NCBI GenBank assembly: GCA_017461635.1
Contig: JAFTXK010000081.1
Coordinates: forward strand, 1 to 35,347
Direction of reading: 5' to 3'
DNA length: 35,347 nucleotides
Origin: Clostridia bacterium
Lineage (GTDB): Bacteria; Bacillota; Clostridia; Oscillospirales; CAG-272
Below the pieces are notes generated by a model that worked only from the letters and a program-made list of their open reading frames with translations, was not told where the DNA came from and did not search any database. Below, in pieces: positions 17,229 through 24,591 of the stretch. The position numbers were made by a program, and so were the translations under genes. Every line of letters starts with the position of its first letter. Positions within the stretch are counted from its first letter, which is position 1.

Positions 17229-17272
17229 TAATATGAAAACGGATGGCAGATCTGCCATCCGTTTTCATATTA
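17229..17272. terminator. Bidirectional terminator: 44-bp perfect palindrome between convergent genes
   Basis: Every base from 17229 to 17250 pairs with 17272 to 17251 with no loop bases in the DNA. The centre is GGCAGATCTGCC, flanked by GAAAACGGAT / ATCCGTTTTC. It lies between the stops of the convergent genes and includes the topB stop codon TAA (17272-17270). Base-paired A and T runs at the outer stem would serve both directions. Confidence 0.85.
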
Positions 17273-19429
17273 AAATTCGAATTCGGCTTTTCCTTCTTTA
17301 AGAACAAGGAAAGCATCAAAGCTCTTTCCTGATTTTTTTGAGATAAAACCTTTGATTTTTGAGGTCTTGCCCTCTGCAAGCAATCTCTGAACATTCGAAA
17401 CCGAGACAGCTCTGCCGCAGATATAGCAGTTCACTCCGAAATTACAGCCATTTTCCTTATAGTTTCTGCAGGAATACCTTTTCTTATATCTAACGACATC
17501 GCCGCCGCAAAGCGGACATTTACCCACAACGTCACCGAAAAATCCGGTATCGGTATCAAGCTCTATGGGCTGTTCACTGCGCTCAAAATAGCCCTTTATC
17601 TCGTTCTCCGCAAGAGCAACGCTGTCCTCAACCGTCATATTGCCTCTGAAGACCTTTTTAAGCGCCTTTCCGATCTCGCTGGTCTTGTATTTATCCATGT
17701 TTATGCTCATCTGCCCCAGAGATTCAATAAGGAATTCACCATCGGGAAGAATATAATAAACATCCTTTTTAAGCTCAATATATTTGCTGTTTCGGGCATT
17801 ATCGATAATGCCCGTTCTTGTTGCCTCTGTTCCGAGCTCAAGACCTTCAAATATTGCCTTATAGTCCTCTTCGTCCGAAGCACTTACATCGGCATCATCT
17901 TTATTTTCCTCTGCGTTTTTAGCCTTCAGCTTATCCTCTGTAAAAGGATTCTTCAAATAGTTATTCAGAGTTTCGATGGTATAATGCCTCGGTGGTGAGG
18001 TTTCCTTTTCGGCAGGCTTAAAATTGATATTGACCTTATCGCCCTTCGCCAGCTTCGGCAGTATCTTATCCTTCTTTTCGCTGTCGTCATATTTAGTCCA
18101 GCCCTTTTCGAGAACAACAGTTCCCTTCAAGGTGAACTCCTCAAGCCCGCCGACACTGATGGTTATCTCGGTCTTATCAACAACGCAATCCTCTGCACAG
18201 AAAACTGCCGCAAACCGTTTAAATACAGTTGAATAGACCGTGTATTCACGTTCCGAAAGTCTGTTTTTATCGGGTATCTTATAGGTCGGAGTTATAGCTG
18301 AGTGGGATTCGATCTTGGAATCGTCAAATATCGTCTTTTTATCCTTAAAGGTCATCGGATAGCCGAGCTTTTTACATCCATCTATTATCTTTTTTATCTT
18401 GTCCTTTTCGGCAGTTGCCAGATATTCCGAATTTGTACGGGGATAGGTCAGATAACCTTCCTCATAGAGCTTCTGTACTATCTCAAGGCTCTCCGCCATG
18501 GACATTTTATATTTCTTACCCAGCACATTCTGAAGCTTTGAAAGCGAATAAAGCTTACCGGGATCAAGAGTAGCCTTTTTGCGCTTGACCGAAGTCACTA
18601 TAGCTTCCTGCGCATTCAGTTTAGCGCAAGCCCGCTCGGCGGTATTCAGCTTGTCGCCGTCAAATTTATGCTTACTTGTAAGCTCGACTACCTCGCCGTT
18701 TGTCTCTTCCGCGCTTACAAGGGCATAATACTTGCCCGGAACAAAATTTCTGATCTCCATATCGCGGTCATATATGGCGCGGACTATGGGAACAATAACC
18801 CGTCCGACACGAAGAAGAGTACCCGTTTTCAATGTAGCATACCTTGTCAGATTAACTCCGTAAAGCCAGTCTATGTATGTTCTGGCATAGCCCTCTGAAG
18901 CAAGATTGTCATATTCGTTTTCATCCTTCAGTTCATCAAGTGCCGCGCGAACCGTCTCGGGGGTCTGATCGGGAAGCCAAAGCCTTGCAAGTCTTTTTCC
19001 GCATCCCGCCGCGAAGGGATCGCCGCCATTGTCCTCAAAAGCTTTTTTTATACAGAGGCGAACTATTATTTCTCCTTCCCTATCCGCGTCGCCTGCGTTG
19101 ATTATCGTGTCGATATCATCTCGGCGGCAAAGCGTTTTTATTATCTCAAACTGCCGCAGAACTCCGCTGTCAACCTTTTTGTCGGGTCCCTTTCGAAGCT
19201 CGTAATCAAAGCTTTCGGGGAAGCATGGCAGATTCTCCATCGACCATCTTCCGCTTCCGTCAGGCGATGGATTATAATGCTCGATATCTGCAAGAGAAAA
19301 AAGGTGGCCGAAAGCCCACGTTACTATATATTCCTTTCCTCCAATAAAACCGTTACCCTTTGCTGTCTCGCCGATGGCTGAGGCGATATTTCTCGCAAGG
19401 CTCGGTTTTTCGGCAATAATGAGTTTCAT
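17270..19429 (-). CDS. topB: DNA topoisomerase III
   Basis: Type IA topoisomerase, about 719 residues. The Toprim domain starts at once (MKLIIAEKPSLARNIA), with the acidic DADREGE at 114-120. The catalytic tyrosine lies in LTYPRTNSEYL near residue 325. After residue about 635 a zinc-ribbon-like tail holds CPLCGGD, a Cys pair in YSCRNYKENGC and CYICGR. A TopA homologue is also expected in the genome, so this is the decatenating type III enzyme. The start at 19429 fits the family N-terminus, with AAGGA six bases upstream. It lies 55 bases after the lipid kinase gene, with a hairpin in between. No conjugative genes are near, so it looks chromosomal. Confidence 0.94.
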   Translation of the reverse strand: MKLIIAEKPSLARNIASAIGETAKGNGFIGGKEYIVTWAFGHLFSLADIEHYNPSPDGSGRWSMENLPCFPESFDYELRKGPDKKVDSGVLRQFEIIKTLCRRDDIDTIINAGDADREGEIIVRLCIKKAFEDNGGDPFAAGCGKRLARLWLPDQTPETVRAALDELKDENEYDNLASEGYARTYIDWLYGVNLTRYATLKTGTLLRVGRVIVPIVRAIYDRDMEIRNFVPGKYYALVSAEETNGEVVELTSKHKFDGDKLNTAERACAKLNAQEAIVTSVKRKKATLDPGKLYSLSKLQNVLGKKYKMSMAESLEIVQKLYEEGYLTYPRTNSEYLATAEKDKIKKIIDGCKKLGYPMTFKDKKTIFDDSKIESHSAITPTYKIPDKNRLSEREYTVYSTVFKRFAAVFCAEDCVVDKTEITISVGGLEEFTLKGTVVLEKGWTKYDDSEKKDKILPKLAKGDKVNINFKPAEKETSPPRHYTIETLNNYLKNPFTEDKLKAKNAEENKDDADVSASDEEDYKAIFEGLELGTEATRTGIIDNARNSKYIELKKDVYYILPDGEFLIESLGQMSINMDKYKTSEIGKALKKVFRGNMTVEDSVALAENEIKGYFERSEQPIELDTDTGFFGDVVGKCPLCGGDVVRYKKRYSCRNYKENGCNFGVNCYICGRAVSVSNVQRLLAEGKTSKIKGFISKKSGKSFDAFLVLKEGKAEFEF

Positions 19430-19449
19430 ATTCCGTCCTTTTATAGCTA

Positions 19450-19479
19450 AGGGGCTGTGCGGTGCACCGAACAACCCCT
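19450..19479 (-). promoter_or_regulatory. Hairpin between the lipid kinase gene and topB
   Basis: On minus-strand RNA AGGGGUUGU pairs with ACAGCCCCU (nine pairs, one U-G), enclosing a second self-complementary CGGTGCACCG. It has no following T run, so it is not a classical terminator. It lies about ten bases before the topB ribosome binding site and could be a stabilising or attenuating structure. Confidence 0.4.
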
Positions 19480-19484
19480 GCATT

Positions 19485-20372
19485 TTATTTTATTATAGTA
19501 AGCCTCTGTTTCAGATTCTTAATTGTAAAACTGCCGCTTCCGTCGGCATATTCGCCGTCAACCGTCCAAGGAAGCTTTTCCTCGGTGGTAATTTTTATCT
19601 CGGAGGCATTGAAATAATCTATCGACTTATTGTTCTTATATTCCGAAGTCATAAGCGAAAGAATAATATCATTCAGGTGATTGATATTCTTAGGATTTTT
19701 GATCAGTATAACCTCAAAAAGTCCGTCGCTCATATCCACCAGTTCTTTTTTCAGCTTAACTATACCGCCCACCGATGTGGAATTTGCGATACCGCCGAAA
19801 ATATAATCTCCTTCATAAAGCTTGCCGTCAGCTTCAGCTTTGATATGGGCAGGCTTAATGGTGCTGAGATCCTTAATGCCTTCAAGAATATAGGCAATAT
19901 GTCCGATGGCGTTCTTCGTTGTCTGCGGAGTGCTGTAGGAAGCCGATGTAAAAGCTCCGAAGGACGCAATATAGGTAAAGCAAACATCCTTAAAGGAACC
20001 GATATCCAGCCTAACGGGAGTACCCACGGCAATATTCTTTGCCGCCTGTTTAATATTTAGCGAAAGCCCGATGCTGCCGGCAAAATCATTTGTACTTCCT
20101 GCCGGAATATAGCCGACAGGAGTTTCCGCACCGCATCTTACCAAGCCCCTGACGACCTCATTGAGAGTTCCGTCTCCTCCAACGCAAACAATAAGATCAT
20201 AATTCATATGCTCATTTTCAGCGATCTCAGTACCGTGTCCTCTTCTTGCAGTGAGCTTAACATGTACGTCAAATTCATGGTCGCAGAATACCTTAACGAT
20301 GTCAAAAAGAGCGTTTTTTGATTTCATCTTACCCGCAACGGGGTTTATGATAAGCAAAAGCTTTTTACCCAT
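19485..20372 (-). CDS. YegS/DagK-family diacylglycerol or lipid kinase
   Basis: 295 residues, the usual length of the family. The N-terminus LLLIINPVAGK and the nucleotide-binding GGDGTLNEVVRGL motif near residue 65 are diagnostic. GYIPAGSTNDFAGSIGL and the C-terminal PWTVDGEYAD complete the DAGK_cat domain and its accessory fold. The enzyme phosphorylates diacylglycerol, recycling it into phospholipid synthesis at the membrane in Gram-positive relatives. It has its own promoter just upstream and GGAG before the ATG, and is followed by topB. Confidence 0.93.
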   Translation of the reverse strand: MGKKLLLIINPVAGKMKSKNALFDIVKVFCDHEFDVHVKLTARRGHGTEIAENEHMNYDLIVCVGGDGTLNEVVRGLVRCGAETPVGYIPAGSTNDFAGSIGLSLNIKQAAKNIAVGTPVRLDIGSFKDVCFTYIASFGAFTSASYSTPQTTKNAIGHIAYILEGIKDLSTIKPAHIKAEADGKLYEGDYIFGGIANSTSVGGIVKLKKELVDMSDGLFEVILIKNPKNINHLNDIILSLMTSEYKNNKSIDYFNASEIKITTEEKLPWTVDGEYADGSGSFTIKNLKQRLTIIK

Positions 20373-20407
20373 TTCGATCTCCGTACTAACAAAACTTTAA
20401 CATATAT

Positions 20408-20436
20408 ATTTTAACCCCAAAACGCTTTTTTGTCAA
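20408..20436 (-). promoter_or_regulatory. SigA promoter of the lipid kinase gene
   Basis: TTGACA (20436-20431), 17-base spacer, TAAAAT (20413-20408) on the minus strand, about 35 bases before the kinase start. The remaining 20437-20487, after ldh, shows no convincing terminator. Confidence 0.8.
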
Positions 20437-20487
20437 CCGTATTTACACAATATCCCTTCTAATTTCAGCTAACCGTCACAATAGAGG

Positions 20488-21447
20488 TCAGATAAGCCCC
20501 TCATTTTCAAGTTCCCTTATTATTGACGAAAGCTTTTTCTCGGATTCCTTCAGATAATTTTGCTCGCTTTCGTTCAGCTTGATCTCAATGACCTTCTTGA
20601 TTCCGTCTCTGCCGACAATACTGGGCATCGACATGCAAAGATTATTTATACCGTATTCACCGTCAAGGTAGGTTGAAACAGGCATGATGGTTCTCTCATC
20701 GCGCAGAATTGCTGTGCAGATCCTTTTTACAGCCTGTGCAACCGCATAGTAGGTCGCTCCCTTTGCCTCTATGATATGATATGCGCTGTTTTTCACCTCA
20801 TCATAAATACCGTGAAGGCTTTCGATAGTACCGCAGGAGGTCGATTCGGCACAATAGGTATCAAGATCGATACCCGAAATATTTGCACTGCTCCAAACAG
20901 CCAGCTCACTGTCGCCATGCTCACCGATAATGAAGGAATGTACATTTCTCGCATCAACGCCGAGACGCTGACCGATAAGGTATTTGAGACGCGCAGTATC
21001 AAGCACCGTACCCGAGCCTATAACTCTGCTTGAAGGGAATCCCGAAACCTTCCAGGTAACATGGGTCAGAATGTCAACGGGATTGGTTACAACCAAAAGA
21101 ATTCCGTCACGGTTATATTTCACGATATTATCCACAATGCTGTGGAATATTTTTACGTTCGTCTTAACAAGATCTGTGCGCGTCTGACCGGGCTTCTGGT
21201 TTGCTCCTGCCGTGATTATGACTATAGCCGCGTCCGAAAGATCGCTGTAATCCCCTGCATAAACCTTTACAGGAGAGAGAAAAGGCAGACCGTGAACAAG
21301 ATCCATCGCCTCGCCCTCAGCCTTTTTGCGGTCGATATCGATCAGAACGATCTCGGAAAAAAGCTCGCTCTGAATAAGTGTATAAGCCGTTGTCGCTCCG
21401 ACAAAGCCGCATCCGATTATGGCACATTTCTGAACATTTATACTCAT
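20488..21447 (-). CDS. ldh: L-lactate dehydrogenase
   Basis: Cytoplasmic NAD-dependent enzyme interconverting pyruvate and lactate, which regenerates NAD in fermentation. The 319 residues show the Rossmann motif GCGFVG (12-17) and the active-site loop ANQKPGQTR (82-90). The active-site GEHGDSE, with the catalytic histidine, is at 175-181. Gln84 in the specificity loop, where malate dehydrogenases have Arg, supports lactate rather than malate. AGGAG lies about 11 bases before the ATG. It is 49 bases downstream of a hypothetical gene; a separate promoter is not obvious. Confidence 0.96.
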   Translation of the reverse strand: MSINVQKCAIIGCGFVGATTAYTLIQSELFSEIVLIDIDRKKAEGEAMDLVHGLPFLSPVKVYAGDYSDLSDAAIVIITAGANQKPGQTRTDLVKTNVKIFHSIVDNIVKYNRDGILLVVTNPVDILTHVTWKVSGFPSSRVIGSGTVLDTARLKYLIGQRLGVDARNVHSFIIGEHGDSELAVWSSANISGIDLDTYCAESTSCGTIESLHGIYDEVKNSAYHIIEAKGATYYAVAQAVKRICTAILRDERTIMPVSTYLDGEYGINNLCMSMPSIVGRDGIKKVIEIKLNESEQNYLKESEKKLSSIIRELENEGLI

Positions 21448-21496
21448 ATTTTTTACAACTCCTTTTTTAATATTATTCTCAATAATGTCTGATTTA

Positions 21497-22192
21497 TTAC
21501 TTTGTCTTATAATTTGTTATAAAGAACAGATTACATTTTCTCGCCGCAGAAATATTCATATTTTCGCCCTTATTCTTTGCATCAAGGGCAAGACTGAGAT
21601 CGGATAGATATCTTCCGAGGATCACTTCATTATAAGCAACCTTTTCCGAAAGCTCGGCTGATTTCCTTGATATATCATCTATCCTTGCAGAGAGCGAATC
21701 AAAAAGCTTACGAGCCTCATGCAAGCTTTTTACTTCATTGATTTTCGCAATATCCATTGCGATCTCGCAAAGACTAATATTCCTATCTATAGTTATGGAT
21801 TCTTCAAAGAGCTTTTCAAAGCATGAGATATTGATAAATCCGAACCGTTTATTATTTTCATATTTATCTATGGTATGGATGAAGGAATAATAAGTGCGCA
21901 TTTTTTTATTAGCTTCTGCCTCACCGATGCTTTTCCAAATGCTATGGCTGAAAAGAGTTTCGTTATATCTATTTACAAGAGCAGTGATCCTCTCTCCATA
22001 TCGGCAAAATTCTTTTTTCCATTCTTCGGCATTTTTCTCAGCCCAAGCCGCCTTTTCGGCATAATTCTTAACGGAAATGCACAAATCCGAAATTCGATGT
22101 TCCGGATCATCAATACACTTTTTAATATATTTTCTTCCCCAATCATCTATTCTCGCCAAAAGTCCGTTTTCTTCAAGATATTTATCTATCAT
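21497..22192 (-). CDS. Hypothetical helical, coiled-coil-like protein
   Basis: About 231 residues, charged and almost wholly helical (for example KNYAEKAAWAEKNAEEWKKEF and ISRKSAELSEKVAYNEVILGR), with no signal peptide or membrane segment. I recognise no family. The ATG at 22192 has GGAGG four to five bases upstream; an ATG at 22210 precedes that site and lies in the terminator stem. It begins 17 bases after the terminator that closes ylxM-ffh-rpsP-khpA, so its own transcription is unexplained. Readthrough or a promoter inside khpA is needed. Confidence 0.72.
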   Translation of the reverse strand: MIDKYLEENGLLARIDDWGRKYIKKCIDDPEHRISDLCISVKNYAEKAAWAEKNAEEWKKEFCRYGERITALVNRYNETLFSHSIWKSIGEAEANKKMRTYYSFIHTIDKYENNKRFGFINISCFEKLFEESITIDRNISLCEIAMDIAKINEVKSLHEARKLFDSLSARIDDISRKSAELSEKVAYNEVILGRYLSDLSLALDAKNKGENMNISAARKCNLFFITNYKTK

Positions 22193-22208
22193 ATACCCTC
22201 CGATAAGC

Positions 22209-22237
22209 AAAAAAGGACGGTGAAAACCGCCCTTTTT
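22209..22237 (-). terminator. Intrinsic terminator after khpA
   Basis: Minus-strand AAAAAGGGCGG pairs with CCGTCCTTTTT (one G-T) around a six-base loop, with six T residues at the end. It starts about 15 bases after the khpA stop. Confidence 0.85.
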
Positions 22238-22251
22238 CGTCTGTTTGATTC

Positions 22252-22488
22252 TTATCGAATTTCAACATTTACCTTCTTGCTCACAGTACCTGCCGCGGCC
22301 TTCATAACGGTTCTGATCGCCTTAGCGATTCTGCCGTGTCTGCCGATAACAAGTCCCATGTCGCCTTCGGCGACGCTGAGAGTAAGGGTAACGGTATCGT
22401 CGTCCTCGACCTCGGAAACTGTTACTTCCTCGGGATTATCAACGATAGCACGGGCGATGCCGTATAATACTTCCTTAAGATCCAGCAT
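22252..22488 (-). CDS. khpA: KH-domain RNA-binding protein KhpA (YlqC)
   Basis: A 78-residue single KH domain with the GxxG RNA-binding loop in IGRHGRIAKAIRTVMK. In Firmicutes KhpA pairs with KhpB (Jag/EloR) and influences RNA stability and cell elongation. It sits 17 bases after rpsP, the normal place for ylqC, and GGAG precedes its ATG by about six to seven bases. It ends at a terminator, so rimM and trmD, usual next genes, are absent here. Confidence 0.95.
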   Translation of the reverse strand: MLDLKEVLYGIARAIVDNPEEVTVSEVEDDDTVTLTLSVAEGDMGLVIGRHGRIAKAIRTVMKAAAGTVSKKVNVEIR

Positions 22489-22505
22489 TTTTTTCTCCGT
22501 TCAAA

Positions 22506-22751
22506 TTATTCGGTGATGCCGGACTTCTTCAGGAGTGCCTTTACGGTATCTGTGGGCTGTGCGCCGTTGGAGATCCACTTCTTAGCCTTCTCGCCGTCGA
22601 TCTTGATCTCTGCGGGATTGGTAAGGGGATTGTAGTAACCGATCTCCTCAATGAAGCGTCCATCGCGTGGGAAACGGCTGTCTGCAACGACAACGCGGTA
22701 GAAAGGAGCCTTCTTTGCGCCCATTCTTCTAAGTCTGATTTTAACTGCCAT
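22506..22751 (-). CDS. rpsP: 30S ribosomal protein S16
   Basis: 81 residues, full length. The N-terminus [26 protein letters not shown] and the later [10 protein letters not shown] are S16 hallmarks. It is a small-subunit assembly protein binding 16S rRNA. GGAGG lies about ten bases before the ATG. It is 56 bases downstream of ffh and 17 bases upstream of khpA in the conserved order. Confidence 0.98.
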   Translation of the reverse strand: MAVKIRLRRMGAKKAPFYRVVVADSRFPRDGRFIEEIGYYNPLTNPAEIKIDGEKAKKWISNGAQPTDTVKALLKKSGITE

Positions 22752-22807
22752 GATTTTTGTCCTCCAAAAATATTAATGATAAAAAATTTTATATAAAAAT
22801 CCGTAAA

Positions 22808-24148
22808 TCAGAACGGAATTTTCATCTTGCCGAGCTTGCCCATCTTCTTCGGGTTCATGCCCGAGAGCTGCTTCATCATCTTTCTGATCTGCTCAAACTG
22901 ACGGAGAAGCTTATTGACATCCTCAACTGTCGTACCGCTGCCTGCCGCAATTCTCTTTTTGCGGTTTGCATTGATTATCTCGGGCTTTTCCCTCTCCTGC
23001 TTTGTCATCGACTTGATGATAGCCTCTGTTCTTGCCATAAGCTTTTCATCAATCTTAGCATCCTGCATCTGGGAGGGCTTTATGCCGGGGATCATACCCA
23101 TTATCTGCTCCATAGAGCCCATTTTTTTGATCTGGGCAAACTGATCGAGATAATCATCAAGTGTAAAGGTCTGCTTGCGGATCTTTTCCTCAAGCTCTGC
23201 CGCCTTCTTCTCGTCATAAGCCTGTTCTGCCTTCTCAATAAGAGAGAGAACATCGCCCATTCCGAGGATTCTGGAAGCCATTCTGTCGGGATAAAAAGGC
23301 TCGATGGTATCGAGCTTTTCGCCCGTGCCAACAAACTTGATGGGCTTGCCCGTAACATGTCTTACGGAAAGAGCCGCACCGCCTCGGGTGTCGCCATCCA
23401 GCTTTGTGAGGATAACGCCTGTGATATCAAGAAGCTCATCGAATGTGGAAGCCACATTAACCGCGTCCTGACCGATCATAGCGTCGATGGTGAGAAGTAT
23501 TTCCGTAGGATTAACTTCAGCCTTGATAGACTTCAGCTCATTCATCAACTCCTCATCTATATGAAGCCGTCCTGCCGTATCCACAAAGACCATATCATAG
23601 CCCTTGCTCTCGGCATATTTCAGACCTTCTTTAGCAATTTTAACGGGAGATTCCTTATCTCCGAGGGCAAATACAGGAATGTCAAGAGCCTCACCCACTA
23701 TCTGAAGCTGCTTGATAGCCGCCGGACGGTAAACATCGCAGGCGACCAGAAGCGGATGCTTGCCCTGCTTCTTATAAAGACCTGCCAGCTTACCTGCATG
23801 GGTTGTTTTACCGGCGCCCTGGAGACCGACCATCATAACCACTGTGGGAGGCTTTGAAGCAATGGTCAGCTTACTCTGAGTACCGCCCATGAGGTTTGTC
23901 AACTCTTCGTTTACGATCTTGACTATCTGCTGTGCGGGAACGAGACTTTCAAGCACATCCGAGCCGACAGCTCTTTCCGAAACTGTATTTATGAATTCAC
24001 GGACGACCTTGAAGTTAACGTCGGCTTCAAGCAGTGCGAGCTTTATCTCGCGCATGCCTGCCTTAACATCGGCTTCTGTGAGTTTACCCTTATTCCTGAA
24101 TTTTTTGAATGCGTTTGTAAGTTTATCGCTCAAACTCTGAAAAGGCAT
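22808..24148 (-). CDS. ffh: Signal recognition particle protein Ffh (SRP54)
   Basis: GTPase subunit of SRP, which binds signal sequences and 4.5S/6S RNA and delivers ribosomes to FtsY at the membrane. 446 residues. The N domain starts MPFQSLSDKL. The G domain has GLQGAGKTTHAGKLA, VDTAGRLHID and TKLDGDTRGG. The methionine-rich M domain carries GMIPGI...MQ and the RNA-binding SGTTVEDVNKLLRQF, and ends in MNPKKMGKLGKMKIPF. The start at 24148 is set by the family N-terminus and AAGGA about eight bases upstream. It lies 23 bases after ylxM. Confidence 0.98.
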   Translation of the reverse strand: MPFQSLSDKLTNAFKKFRNKGKLTEADVKAGMREIKLALLEADVNFKVVREFINTVSERAVGSDVLESLVPAQQIVKIVNEELTNLMGGTQSKLTIASKPPTVVMMVGLQGAGKTTHAGKLAGLYKKQGKHPLLVACDVYRPAAIKQLQIVGEALDIPVFALGDKESPVKIAKEGLKYAESKGYDMVFVDTAGRLHIDEELMNELKSIKAEVNPTEILLTIDAMIGQDAVNVASTFDELLDITGVILTKLDGDTRGGAALSVRHVTGKPIKFVGTGEKLDTIEPFYPDRMASRILGMGDVLSLIEKAEQAYDEKKAAELEEKIRKQTFTLDDYLDQFAQIKKMGSMEQIMGMIPGIKPSQMQDAKIDEKLMARTEAIIKSMTKQEREKPEIINANRKKRIAAGSGTTVEDVNKLLRQFEQIRKMMKQLSGMNPKKMGKLGKMKIPF

Positions 24149-24171
24149 ACCGTGTTTCCTTTCTAAAATAA

Positions 24172-24501
24172 TTAACCGAGATCCGCCGCGATCGATTGAA
24201 GCTCCTCGCAAAGCTCATCCGAGCCGAGAGAAGCCGCCAAAGCCTTTGCTCTCTCAATGCGCCTTTGCGCCGAATCGAATTTTTCGGCAAGATGAAGCTT
24301 TTCCTCAAGGAAAGTAAGCTCCTCCTCGGCTTTTTTGATGATATCTCTTACTCCCTGCCGTGAAATTTCAAGTTCTGCTGCGATCTCTGAAAGTGAAAGA
24401 TCATCATTATAATAATATCCGAGCACTTCCCTTTTTCTTTCCGACAAAACCTCGCCGTAAAAATCGAGAAGATAGCCCATACTCAAATTCTTTTCAAACA
24501 T
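24172..24501 (-). CDS. ylxM: YlxM-type helix-turn-helix protein (UPF0122)
   Basis: About 109 residues with a sigma-region-4-like helix-turn-helix: SERKREVLGYYYNDDLSLSEIAAELEISRQGVRDIIKKAEE. YlxM is encoded beside ffh across Firmicutes and in streptococci is reported to modulate SRP function. The start at 24501 (MFEKNLSMGYLLDFYG) matches the usual N-terminus and has GGGG seven bases upstream. It is first in the ylxM-ffh-rpsP-khpA transcript and follows a consensus promoter. Confidence 0.93.
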   Translation of the reverse strand: MFEKNLSMGYLLDFYGEVLSERKREVLGYYYNDDLSLSEIAAELEISRQGVRDIIKKAEEELTFLEEKLHLAEKFDSAQRRIERAKALAASLGSDELCEELQSIAADLG

Positions 24502-24521
24502 TTCATAACCCCGTTTTTCGG

Positions 24522-24563
24522 TGTAAAGCAAAATGCTTTACATATTATAAACCATGTAAAGCA
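24522..24563. promoter_or_regulatory. Three copies of the nonamer TGTAAAGCA over the ylxM-ffh promoter
   Basis: TGTAAAGCA occurs at 24522-24530 and 24555-24563 on the plus strand and inverted at 24534-24542. The first pair forms a palindrome with a three-base spacer at the likely transcription start. The second pair brackets the -10. Exact repetition in these positions looks like an operator, or an RNA hairpin in the leader; the binding factor is unknown. Confidence 0.6.
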
Positions 24564-24572
24564 CTTTGTCAA
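24544..24572 (-). promoter_or_regulatory. Perfect consensus SigA promoter of ylxM-ffh-rpsP-khpA
   Basis: TTGACA (24572-24567), 17-base spacer, TATAAT (24549-24544) on the minus strand. The transcript would start near 24537, inside the nonamer palindrome. Confidence 0.88.
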
Positions 24573-24591
24573 GAGTTTTTTCAAAATTATT

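Noticed and set aside
17270-19429. topB as part of an integrative conjugative element
   Set aside because: Neighbouring genes are chromosomal housekeeping genes and no relaxase, coupling protein or integrase is present.
19450-19479. Classical terminator between the lipid kinase gene and topB
   Set aside because: The stem is good but no T run follows and the topB ribosome binding site comes at once, so I list it only as a hairpin.
21471-21485. Inverted repeat ATTATT-GAG-AATAAT before ldh as a redox-sensor (Rex) operator
   Set aside because: It does not match the TTGTTAA-type Rex consensus and is short enough to arise by chance in AT-rich DNA.
22757-23857. Plus-strand open frame of 366 codons opposite ffh and the start of rpsP's upstream gap
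   Set aside because: Mirror frame of ffh, a highly conserved gene; its composition is that of a codon-shadow frame.
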